Source: Chara braunii
Taxonomy: Eukaryota; Streptophyta; Charophyceae; Charales; Characeae
Direction of reading: 5' to 3'
NCBI GenBank assembly: GCA_003427395.1
Contig: BFEA01000602.1
Location: 915,983-953,070 of the forward strand
DNA: 37,088 nucleotides
In this document: positions 10,847 through 19,100 of the stretch, one piece after another
Position numbering within the stretch: position 1 is the first letter of the stretch
How the letters are laid out: every line of letters starts with the position of its first letter
Made by a program: the position numbers and the translations under genes
The notes under the pieces: model-generated
Told to the model about the DNA's origin: nothing
The model's input: the letters and a program-made list of their open reading frames with translations, nothing else
Database searches by the model: none

Positions 10847-10850
10847 AGAC

Positions 10851-11430
10851 ACTAGTACGTACCATGAAACTACCTTATTTCATTATGACACGAGACTCTC
10901 CAATTGTTGGACCTTTCGGGTGACTGCCCGGGCAGCCTGCATAGCCAGAACCCTAGCTATGACCTCCCACAAGTGGTACATGACGACGCCTCGGCACTAC
11001 CGCGGGCATATCACGGTGGTACGCCCTGCGACCAGCCACATTTCCCGTTGGCAGACGAAACAACGCTTGGTCCGAGCGCTTAGCGCCGACGGAAGCGTTA
11101 CCGGTCGGACCAACCAACGAGGTGACAGTTGACATCAGTAAGGCAGCGGCAGTCCAACAAGTTGAAGCTAGCAAGATCGCTACGGACCATCTTGAAGGCC
11201 AAAATGGAAGCCGGATGCGATGAACTGGCTTGGCAGCCTATGTGAAGAATATAATCTACAGCTACGAACCGATACGTCGCACACATATAAGGATGCCTTG
11301 TGCCGAGAAACGAGGTCCATAGCTTTGCAAAGTGTTGGTGGTAATGAAGGTCGCACGGTGCTTGTATGTGACAATCCTACATGAAATTGACGATAATGCA
11401 GTTGCTGTTACGGAGGAAATAGGCACGAAG
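10851..11430. other. Unassigned stretch, possibly LINE-A 5' UTR
   Basis: No motif or repeat recognised. It lies just upstream of LINE-A ORF1 and could be its 5' UTR. A 10-mer GACACTCCTT at 11617-11626 also occurs at 3127-3136 near the LINE-A tail, but this is too weak to set the boundary. Confidence 0.3.
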
Positions 11431-11548
11431 AAGTACAGGGTGTTCAGTAAAATCTTTATTAGAAATACAAGCTGGGAACCGGGCCCAGCGTCCCTTAACA
11501 ATGTTGTTCAAAAAAAAGAAAAGAAAAAGTACAGGATGTTCGGAAAAA
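11431..11548 (+). mobile_element. Tiny retroposed unit with 22-bp flanking repeats
   Basis: A 74-bp insert (11453-11526) ends in an A-rich tail and is bracketed by two 22-bp direct repeats (11431-11452 and 11527-11548) that agree at 19 positions. Both begin AAGTACAGG. The insert holds the hairpin GCTGGGAACCGGGCCCAGC at 11471-11489. This looks like a retroposed short RNA with its target duplication. The hairpin module is on the opposite strand relative to the tail compared with the copies at 503-680 and 26074-26162. Confidence 0.55.
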
Positions 11549-12160
11549 ACTAACCGGATGCTCTAAGCGGGCTATGCTACGATTCCAAAATTTGATACCA
11601 GAATAGGGGCTCGTTAGACACTCCTTGGGGCGTCCTCGGGGCCGAAGGAAGTTTCCTTGGGGGTTTCAATAAAATTCCCGCGGCCGTTCCACCTATCCTT
11701 GCGGTGGTCTCCCGAGGATGATTCCTTTCGGTCGGCGGCGGCCATTTTCATAATGTTATAGTCGGTCGTGGGAGGGGCAATGCCTTGGTCAATTGGGTGA
11801 TGTTCGTCTTGCTGCGGTGTGGTCCAGCTGCCGAAGGCGGGAAATTTTGAAAGGCGCTGGTGACTGGAAAAAAAAAACTTAAAAGCAATGGACCTCCCCG
11901 TTCGAAAATCAAATTTCAAATTGGGTGTTGGACGTCATGACGGCAACGTGGGGCAGGTGGCGTCCATATCTGCAACGGGGGAAACGAGCATTTGCAGCGG
12001 CGCAGTCGCGTTCTCGTACGTCGCCACGAATTTGTGAGCGCCCCACGAAGATCCATCGCCATTGCCTCTGGATGTCGCTGAGCCTGTGTGTTGAGTCAAG
12101 CACACAAGGGGAACGTCGTCGGGGACTTGGCGTTGAGGTTACCGTGGTCATGGCTGGTAG
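11549..12160. other. Unassigned stretch
   Basis: Nothing recognised. A minus-strand frame of about 200 codons across 11909-12514 is rich in Arg, Pro, His and Cys without any motif, and I treat it as the shadow of the plus-strand remnant that follows. Confidence 0.4.
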
Positions 12161-12600
12161 GCTGTTGTATTTTCGTGGTTCATGAGCATTGCAACACACG
12201 TGCCGATGGAGGGCGGCAACGATGACAGACGTGCGAAGTTGACGACAATCCAGAAGACGGCCGTGGCAGCGGCCGTGACGACCGTGCTCTTTTGTTGTCA
12301 GCAGGAGAGGGCATTGGGAAGAATGAGAGCGTAGATCCGCGCGTGGAGGAGGAAGACGCTTCATCAAGTTCCGGTCGAAGGGCTGGATACCATGGCCATC
12401 ACCAAGGCTGCAGTTCAGGTTTGTTGCGCCATGGGTTGCAGTATTCTTCCACGAGCGACGCCGAGATGGTGGATGAAAAGGAGGACGGGGGGAGCGTGGG
12501 AAGATCTCAGGCAATGCGATGATGCGACGGAGGAGTACTTCTAAAAGAAGCTGCGTATATCGCCACGTGTCTTTCGGGCGATGGCGATTACATCCAATGT
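12160..12600 (+). pseudogene. Possible PIF/Harbinger transposase-type N-terminal remnant
   Basis: On the plus strand, after frame changes, the sequence gives VVHEHCNTRADGGRQR near 12175, an acidic linker, and from 12335 an open frame with RWWMKRRTGGAWEDLRQCDD, ending at a TAA (12542). It continues in frame as KKLRISPRVFRAMAIT. A pattern of WW..RR..G.WEDL followed by a short helix-rich segment ending in R.F is what I associate with the region ahead of the nuclease domain of HARBI1/ALP1-like proteins. No DDE catalytic residues, Myb-like domain or terminal repeats are visible. The assignment rests on recollection of the family and is weak. At least two frame changes and one stop make it non-functional. 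Confidence 0.3.
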
Positions 12601-12779
12601 GGACGAACGCCCGCGGGATGCACTGCCGATGTCGATGTCGATTGCAGTTGGTATCGATCCCTCGTCTTCTCTGTTGGAGGCCTTCGATAGAGGTTGGCCA
12701 TCAACGATAGAGGAAGCACACGTGGATTTGGCTACGAATTTCGAGATGGTACTCGGCCAAAAATATTTTTTTTTCAGAT

Positions 12780-12892
12780 TTTTTACGCCGCCTGGCCGGG
12801 CCCGGCCGGGCAGACCCGGGGGGGTCGCCCGGGTAAACCGAGCGGGCCAGAAAAACACCCATTATTATTATTATTATTATTATTATTTTGGA
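12780..12892. repeat. GC-rich island and (ATT)n microsatellite
   Basis: CCTGGCCGGGCCCGGCCGGGC-type words up to about 12860, then about nine ATT units (12861-12888). The island resembles 2440-2640 and 15430-15545. Confidence 0.7.
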
Positions 12893-13029
12893 ACCGGGGT
12901 CGTTCTGCGCTCGGCGAGAGGACCTCGAATCTGCAGTAAAATTTTGGTGGTGGAGGGGGGGGCGGAGGGAGGTTGGACTGGGTGGGGGGTGCTGGGGTTG
13001 GGAGGGTGTCTGGGGGTTGGGGGCTATTC

Positions 13030-13622
13030 CTGTACGTTGCCAAGATGGGAGGATGGAGGGATGGCGAGATGGGAGGATGGAGGGACGGAGGGAGACTGCT
13101 TAACGGCGTTCAAGAAGAAGAAGAAGAAGATGGATGGATGGATTGGGGGAGGGATGACGAAATGGGATGGATGGAGGGATGGAGGTAGTGATCGATGGAT
13201 GGATGCATGATGGAGGATGGAGGATGGCGAGATGGAATGGAGGGAGGGATGGAGGATGGAGGATGGAGGAGGGAGGAGGGAGAATGGCCAGATAGGATGG
13301 AGGATGGAGGATGGAGGATGGAGGATGAGATGGGATGGAGGATGGAGGATGGAGGATGGAGAATGGCGAGATGGGAGGGAGGGAGTGATGGATGAATGGA
13401 TGATGGAGGATGGCGAGATGGGATGGAGGGAGGGAGGGATGGAGGGTGGAGGATGGAGGATGGCAAGATCGGATGGAGAGAGGGAGGGATGGATGATAGA
13501 GGATGGAGAGTGGCGAGATGGGATGAAGGGAGTGATGGATGGATGGATGGATGATGGAGGATGGCGATATGGGATTGAGGGAGGGAGGGATGAAGGATGG
13601 AGGATGGAGAAAGGCAAGGAGG
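13030..13622. repeat. G-rich GGATGGAGG minisatellite
   Basis: About 600 bp of GGATGG and GGAGG words. A loose unit of about 50 bp recurs, marked by TGGCGAGATGGGATGGAGGG at about 13216, 13363, 13408, 13460, 13510 and 13562. The plus strand is almost free of C. Every frame is open on the minus strand (Ser/Pro/His-rich), which reflects repeats, not a gene. Confidence 0.9.
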
Positions 13623-14144
13623 AGTAGGGAAGGAGGGAAAGAAGAAGACGATGAGAGAAGAAGACCTAATGAGGAGGAAGGAAGAAGAAGAAGAAGAAGA
13701 GACGTGAGGAGGGGAAGAAGAAGAAAATGAAGAAAGATCGAGGAGAAGATGAAAACGCAAGGGGGAGAAGGGGAAGAAGAAGAAAACGAGAGGACAACGA
13801 GGAGAGAAGGAGCAGAAGAAGATGACCGAAGAAGGAGGGGGAGGGGGATGGCCTTCAATTTTTTTTTTTTTTAACCTAACGTGTCTCACGTGACCTACCG
13901 AATATCGACGAACTGGAAGAAGAAAAAGAATCAGAAGGAGAAGAATAAAAGAAGAAGAAGAAGAAGAAGAGAAGGAGAAAGAAAACGAGTGGGGGAAAAT
14001 GGGAAGACAAAGAAGAAGACGAAAGGTTATGGAGGAAAATGGAAGCGCGAGGTGGATGAGGGGAAGACGAAGAAGATGAGTGGAGGAGGACGGGGAGAGA
14101 AGAAGAAGGAGGAGAAGGAGAGAAGAAGAAGAAGTAGAAGAAGA
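13623..14144. repeat. (GAA)n-rich repeat, left block
   Basis: Purine-rich GAA/GGA DNA. It contains AACCTAACGTGTCTCACGTG followed by ACCTACCGAAT at about 13873-13903. The stretch 13625-13925 is repeated with changes at 14375-14725, so this is a large direct duplication. Confidence 0.85.
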
Positions 14145-14251
14145 NNNNNNNNNNNNNNNNNNNNNNNNNNNNNNNNNNNNNNNNNNNNNNNNNNNNNNNN
14201 NNNNNNNNNNNNNNNNNNNNNNNNNNNNNNNNNNNNNNNNNNNNNNNNNNN
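14145..14251. other. Assembly gap (N)
   Basis: 107 undetermined bases within the GAA-rich satellite. The real missing length is unknown because both flanks are near-identical repeats. Confidence 0.99.
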
Positions 14252-14775
14252 GGGGTAGGTGGATGGCCTCTCGTATCTCATGTGACCTGCCAAATGATCT
14301 AGAAGAAGAAGAAGAAGAAGAAGCATGGCTTCGATACGGTATGGCGGCGGCAGTAGGGTATGGAGAAAGGCAGGTAGGAGTAGGGAAGGAGGGAAAGAAG
14401 AAGACGAGGAGAGAAGAAGACCTAATGAGGTAGTTATTAGAAAGAAGAAGAAGAAGAAGAAGAAGAAGAAGAAGAAGAAGAAGAAGAAGAAGAAGAAGAG
14501 GTGTGAGGAGGGGAAGAAGAAGATCAAGAAAGGTCAAGGGGAAAGATGAAAACACGAGGGCAAGGAGGGAAAGAAGTGGAAGACGAGATGATGACGAGGA
14601 GAAAATAAGAAGGAGAAGAAGAAGATGAGCGGAGAAGTAGGGGAGGAGGACGGTCGTGTTTTCTTTTTTTTTTGGTAACCTGTCGTGTCTCACGTGACCT
14701 ACCGAATGTCGACGAACTAGGAGAAGAAGAAGAAGAAGAAGAAGAAGAAGAAGAAGAAGAAGAAGAAGAACATCG
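14252..14775. repeat. (GAA)n-rich repeat, right block
   Basis: Long GAA runs at about 14441-14498 and 14718-14769. The junction sequence around TCACGTGA occurs twice here (diverged at about 14275, clear at about 14690). It matches the left block in order and spacing. Confidence 0.85.
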
Positions 14776-15242
14776 CCTTCGTCGTCGGGGCCTTCGTCGT
14801 GGCAGCAGCACCAAGATAGTCGGGGCCTTCGTCGTACCAGCAACATTAGGACAGTTGGGGCCTTCGTCGTACCAGCAGCAGCAGGACAGTCGGGGCCTTC
14901 GTTGCACACCTGATGGCGATGGCGACGGGCGACGGGGGACGGGCGACGGGCGACGGGCAACGGGCGGCGGGCGATGGGCACAAAGAAGAAAAAGAAGAAG
15001 GAAAAGAAGAAGAACGGAGCCTTCGTCGTGGGGGCCTTCGTTGTCGGGGCCTTCGTTGTCGGGGCCTTCGTCGTCGGGGCCTTCGTCGTAGCACCAGGGC
15101 CTTCGTCGTAGCAGCAGCAGCAGGACAGTCCGGGCCTTGGTCGTAGCAGCAGCGGCAGGACAGTCGGGGCTTTCGTCGGAGCAGCAGCAGCTGCACATCT
15201 GATGGCGATGGCGACGGGCGACGGGCAAGGGCGCAACAGTAG
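14776..15242. repeat. GGGGCCTTCGTCGTC and CGACGGG minisatellites
   Basis: Three interleaved repeat types: a 15-mer GGGGCCTTCGTCGTC (several tandem units at about 15025-15095), a longer unit of about 35 bp in which that 15-mer is followed by CCAGCAGCAGCAGGACAGTC, and short CGACGGG units at about 14925-14975 and 15210-15230. On the minus strand the 15-mer would read as a DEGPD pentapeptide, but all three frames are open, so coding is doubtful. Confidence 0.85.
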
Positions 15243-15341
15243 GAGGTCGGCAACTGGGATCGTGCTGGGGGGCGAGTGGCAAACCAACCCGCGGATTGAA
15301 GGTTTGAAGGAGGGGGAGAGATTTTAGCGCCAAGATCCCAT

Positions 15342-15385
15342 GGCTCTGCGGCTGTCGATCATGGAGGATCGACGGCCACAGAGCC
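15342..15385. repeat. 19-bp inverted repeat with 6-bp loop
   Basis: Arms 15342-15360 and 15367-15385 pair at 17 of 19 positions plus one T-G wobble (GGCTCTGCGGCTGTCGATC on the left). Function unknown; it stands alone between the satellite block and a GC-rich island. Confidence 0.7.
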
Positions 15386-15429
15386 GATGATAAACTCAAA
15401 AAACAAAGCAGGCCTCTGAAACCCCCCGG

Positions 15430-15545
15430 CAAGTGACTGCGCTGGGGGGGGCCGGCCCCCAACTGGATGCCCGCCTCGACCAGGCCGCCCGGGACCTCCC
15501 CCGGGCCGTGGCCAGTCACCCGGGCGACCCGGTTCCCCACTCATA
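15430..15545. repeat. GC-rich CCCGGG island
   Basis: Dense in GGCCGCCCGGGACC and CCCCGGGCC words, followed by AT-rich DNA. Same style as the islands at 2440, 12785 and 29045. Confidence 0.45.
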
Positions 15546-16080
15546 ATTTAAATGATTTTCTTAAAAGTCGGATTTTCTTTTGGGGTGGAGGTGGGGGGAT
15601 GGATCCGGACACTCTGGACCGGACACCAAACCCGGACACTCCAGACCCAGACTGTCTGCGCTGCGGTCCGGACTTCTGGATCGTAACCATTGGTGGTACA
15701 CTCCGCTACTATTAGAGATGAAGGAAGGTATATGTATTACGTGCCATACATGAAAATGATGAAGGAGCTTGATCTGAATGCAATTGCCTCTTCCGGTTAT
15801 GTCTATTTTAAAATTATCATCAAATTTCTCTCTTCATTATGTAAATTACAGTATGTGGATGTGTAGACAACAAAAAGGAAGTGTTGGACTTAAAACTTGG
15901 AATGAACACAAATATGCTTGTAGAATTGAAGGTAGACAAAAAAATCCATAATTGATTCAGTTGGAAAATTTTGGATCTGAAAATTTGTGGAAATTATATT
16001 GCACTCCGAATCTGGTCTCTGGAGGCCTGACAAAATTACTGCAATAAAGGTCTGTAATAATCAAGATTTGCAAACCAATG
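15546..16080. other. Unassigned stretch
   Basis: Short repeats of CCGGACACTC at 15605-15645, then about 350 bp of AT-rich sequence with no gene or repeat that I can name. Confidence 0.5.
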
Positions 16081-16087
16081 CCTATCC

Positions 16088-16622
16088 ACTGCCTATCCGA
16101 CGGTTGGGTTACATATCCGATGGTTGGGTTACCTAATCCGATGGTTGGGTTGCCTTTCCGATGGTTGGCTTACCTATGCGATGGTTGGGTTACAATGGTT
16201 GGGTTACCTTTCCGATGGTTGGGTTACCTATGTGGTGGTTGGGTTACATATCCGATGGTTCGGTCACCTAATCCGATGGTTGGTTTACCTATGCAATGGT
16301 TGGGTTACCTATATCCAAAAGGTAACCCAACCATCCGATAGGAAACCCAACCATTGGATAAACGGTATTGGACAGGTAACCCAACCATCAGATAGATGGT
16401 CTCGGAGAGGTAACCCATGGTTGGTTTACATATCCGATGGTTCGGTCACCTAATCCGATGGTTGGGTTACCTATGCAATGGTTGGGTTACCTATCCAAAA
16501 GGTAACCCAGCCATCGGATAGGAACCCCAACCATCGGATAGACGGAATCGGATAGGTTACCCAACCATCCGATAGATGGTATCGGATAGGTAACCCAACC
16601 TTTGGATAAGTAACCCAACCAT
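16088..16622. repeat. Strand-switching minisatellite, unit TCCGATGGTTGGGTTACCTA
   Basis: Units of about 20 bp run forward from 16088 to 16316, turn to the reverse complement (GGTAACCCAACCATCCGATA) from 16320 to about 16415, run forward again to 16496, and reverse again to 16622. The second forward-plus-reverse block repeats the end of the first with a 182-bp offset (CGGTCACC at 16261 and 16443). The whole is therefore a higher-order repeat of inverted arms. Open frames of GWVT/PMVGLP repeats are by-products. Confidence 0.9.
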
Positions 16623-17130
16623 CTTTTTTAGGAATAGAATGGGACATGTGGAAGGAGAGGAGTAGGAAGAGGAGAGGAGAAGAAGGGAAGCATGACTGGG
16701 GTACCTATCTGATGCCGACTTTTTATCTTCCGCAGCCAGATTTGCTCAAAGTAATGATGATTCACAATCATATTATCATTCATAGGAGGAAAAAACAAAA
16801 ACAAAAAAAAAGGTGGAAGCGAACTGTGGGTATGGTTACTAACCACAATGGGGCTAAGTGGCTGAAAGCTATTAAGAAAAAAAAAGAAAAAAAAAAGAGG
16901 TAATTATTTTACAAACCCGAGAACCGGGCCTGGCGTCCCTCTCAAAAGAGAAGGTGAGATCTCTGGACGAGGCATCGTCGGCCCAGGTCAGAGGGTCCAC
17001 GGAGTGTGATGTAGAAGCTGGTAGAACTGATTTATGGATGCAAGTTCATGCAACCTTATAACTAATGATAAGAAGAAAAAAGAACTGTTGACGGATGCTA
17101 ATGGACTGATTGAGGAAGGAGGAGGAGAAC
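16623..17130. other. Unassigned stretch with a degenerate hairpin module
   Basis: Mixed and A-rich DNA. At 16916-16939 there is CCCGAGAACCGGGCCTGGC followed by GTCCC, a degenerate copy of the GGGACGCTGG hairpin module on the minus strand next to an A-rich tract (16878-16900). No gene seen. Confidence 0.45.
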
Positions 17131-17465
17131 GGATGCTCATGGATTGTGCCTTAAGTGAAGAGTAGCGTGGATCGTTAGAAAGCTGATGCAATTGATTTGC
17201 TTTTTTTTTCCTTTTCTTTTTTTTTGGATCTTTTTTTGCTACGTGCCCTATGTAAGAAAAAGGAGATGATGAAAACATCGCTGGAGAATGGGTGCTCATG
17301 GATGGTGACTTAAGTGAAGAGTAGCGTGGATCGATGGAAAGCTAAAATTGGTTTGTTTGTTTGTTTGTTTGTTTGTTTGTTTGTTTGTTTGTTTGTTTTT
17401 TTTTTTTTTTTTTTTGGTTTGCTACGTGCACTATATGTAAGAAAAATAAGAAAAAGGAGATGATA
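17131..17465. repeat. Tandem duplication of about 159 bp with (GTTT)n
   Basis: TGCTCATGGAT, TTAAGTGAAGAGTAGCGTGG, GCTACGTGC and AAAAAGGAGATGATG occur in the same order in two adjacent units with a 159-bp period (TTAAGTGAAG at 17151 and 17310). In the second unit the internal T-rich tract has grown into a GTTT microsatellite (about 17354-17397). Confidence 0.85.
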
Positions 17466-17588
17466 GCAGTCCGCACGTTGGGAGATAGGAGGAGGAGCAG
17501 ACAGACTGTGAGGAGGCTCATTACCCGGGGGGGGCAAAGAGAGAGAAATAAGAAGTAAAAACTTGGCATACGCCCGAGAACACGTGCG

Positions 17589-17769
17589 ATGATAAAACTA
17601 CCTTTAAATCCCGGAATAAGTAAGCAGATTGGAGATATGGCTGAGGACGAAGAACCGTCATATGACATAGTGCGACCCGATAGTGCAAGGGATAAGAGTT
17701 GTTTAGGCGAACGCTCCGATGATGATGAGCATCCCGCCGCACTGTCAGAACTTTTCCGCTTCTTTTCTT
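17589..17769 (+). other. Possible first exon of a membrane-protein gene
   Basis: An ATG at 17589 opens about 60 codons of coding-like composition: MIKLPLNPGISKQIGDMAED, then an acidic stretch and LSELFRFFSF, directly followed by a GT that could be a 5' splice site. ELFRF-type motifs occur just before the first transmembrane domain of plant ABCB transporters, and an acidic N-terminus would fit. No downstream exon is visible. After 17769 the frame becomes hydrophobic and then runs into the A19 tract, which I read as intron or intergenic. The family suggestion is a guess from one short motif. Confidence 0.22.
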
Positions 17770-17853
17770 TTGTGACCTTCGTTGGTCTTCTAGACTCATT
17801 CTGTTGGATTGCATTCTACTCGATCTTGTACTACAGAGTTCATTTGGAAAACA

Positions 17854-17892
17854 GTCTTTGGCAAAAAAAAAAAAAAAAAAAGGGTCTTTGGC
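17854..17892. repeat. A19 tract bracketed by a 9-bp direct repeat
   Basis: GTCTTTGGC occurs at 17854-17862 and 17884-17892, directly around A19 plus GG. It looks like a retroposition event that delivered only an A tail, or a slippage duplication. Confidence 0.6.
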
Positions 17893-18472
17893 GAAAGACC
17901 CCTTACCTTGATGTTGTGAGCAAAAGATGTGCCCAGCGTTACGTCTGCGCGATTTACGTTATTAAACCACCAGCAGCTTTGCCTGCTTGAAAAAGACAAA
18001 TAAGTGGCAGTATACGGGGACAACTCTCGAGGGGCAGGGTACCGGGCCAAAAGGGGCGGCGGCGGCAACCAAAATGGGGCCTGCGCGCCAGTTCTTGTTT
18101 CTTTTGGCGCGCATCAGGTGGCGTTTTCAGGCTTGACTTCAATAGCCTTGGAGTCAACGTACTGGTGTTTTAGTTTAATTATGGGGTCCTGTGCAGAATA
18201 AATGTTGATGGTAATAGATGGTTTGTCAATGATTGGAAACCACTTTAAACCGCTAATACATGGCCCCCGCCTTGTGCAGAATAAATCGGCAGTCGGCAGC
18301 GCGTTTCAGCCTCTGAAACAGGCCCACAACCGATGTCTGGCTTAAACCACCAGTACTACCTCCAAAAGTCGTGCGGCCGCGACTTCCAGAGGATGAACGG
18401 ACCACCACCCGAGGCCCAAATTGAACTGAGTCAAAACACTTCCACTCTATTTTTTCCCCCCGGTCTATATAT
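17893..18472. other. Unassigned stretch with a SINE tail-like motif
   Basis: Contains GGCTTAAACCACCAGTACT near 18338-18356, preceded by GCCCACAACC. Both words appear in the same order in the tRNA-headed SINE at 30425-30579, so a diverged copy may lie here at roughly 18270-18400. The rest is unassigned and may be 5' UTR of LINE-D. Confidence 0.35.
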
Positions 18473-19066
18473 TTGAAAGTTTCTGGTGGTTGTTCGTACT
18501 CTGTGAGAGGATTGGTAAGCTCCTTGTGGGCGTTGCACCCGGCGCAAGATACCCCACTCCCCAGAATGGGTTGTGACTCCGGCTCCTTGTCGCAGGAGGC
18601 TATACTGCTTATCCCGGTTCGAAAGAAAAACGAAAAACGGGAGGTAGGTCTGTCTCCGGTGGAGCAAGGCAGGCAGGGGGGGGTCACACTACAGGGCTGG
18701 AGATCATTCTGGGCGGACCCACAAAACAGCACATCTGAGGCGGCGGTCGGCATTCTGCAGATGCATCTACAGCAACATATTTCATAAAGTTTATCACCAG
18801 GGGCACACACAATAGCCTCGATCACAACAGGCCCCAACAAAATAGCACAGCGAGACGTATTCATACGCTACGATCCCACCAAGGAGGCAGGCCTGAGATG
18901 GCACACTCGTGCCCAGCTTATGAATTTGCAGACAGTCAAAGTCGGGCATAGTGATACCTGGACTGAACAGGATGTTCGGAAATGTTTATGTGCCCTCCTC
19001 AGATCCGGCCCCTTGGCGGGAACTCCAGACTGGGACTGGGATCTGCTACCATGGGTTCGCCATTAA
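18473..19066 (+). pseudogene. LINE-D ORF1-like frame
   Basis: One frame runs from 18473 to a TAA at 18785 and on to a TAA at 19064. The second part looks clearly coding (RDVFIRYDPTKEAGLRWHTR, then a Trp/Leu-rich end). It lies 35 bp upstream of the ORF2 ATG, the expected place for ORF1. I see no complete zinc knuckle and no clear DUF4283 motif, so the assignment rests on position. The minus strand of the same DNA gives a 203-codon frame that I regard as its shadow. Confidence 0.45.
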
Positions 19067-19100
19067 GTGACAATTACACGTCGTAAAATACGAAGAGCAT

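Larger units (their letters stand above)
3141..10850 (-). mobile_element. LINE-A: L1-type non-LTR retrotransposon, interrupted
   Basis: Non-LTR element on the minus strand. Read 5' to 3' it carries ORF1 (about 10846-9675), endonuclease (9674-9084), reverse transcriptase (9018-7779), thumb and connector (7775-6976), then after the nested LINE-B the connector and CX2C..HX4C knuckle (4411-3280), and a 3' tail of (CAAA)4 plus A47 (plus-strand T run 3141-3187). Without LINE-B its length is about 5.1 kb, typical for plant L1 elements. Frameshifts, TGA stops and an internal deletion show it is dead. The 5' end is not defined; no convincing target duplication was found. Confidence 0.85.

Noticed and set aside
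3127-11626. GACACTCCTT as the LINE-A target duplication
   Set aside because: Only 10 bases, separated from the tail by CCGC, and LINE-A is not shown to extend to 11617. Could be chance.
11909-12514. 201-codon minus-strand frame
   Set aside because: Arg/His/Pro/Cys-rich shadow; the plus strand gives more protein-like sequence.
15342-15385. Rho-independent terminator
   Set aside because: The stem is not followed by a T run and the window is eukaryotic.
13024-15540. Very long minus-strand Ser/Pro/Leu frames (up to 725 codons across the gap)
   Set aside because: All three frames are open because the DNA is GAA/GGAT satellite; one crosses an N gap. No motif.
16078-16453. Repeat-peptide frames (GWVTYPMVGLP)
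   Set aside because: Translation of the minisatellite; the array inverts inside, which no coding repeat would do.
16088-16622. CRISPR-like array
   Set aside because: Units are contiguous without unique spacers and occur in both orientations; the context is eukaryotic.
18253-18864. 203-codon minus-strand frame
   Set aside because: Antisense to the LINE-D ORF1-like frame, Cys/Ser-rich without motif.
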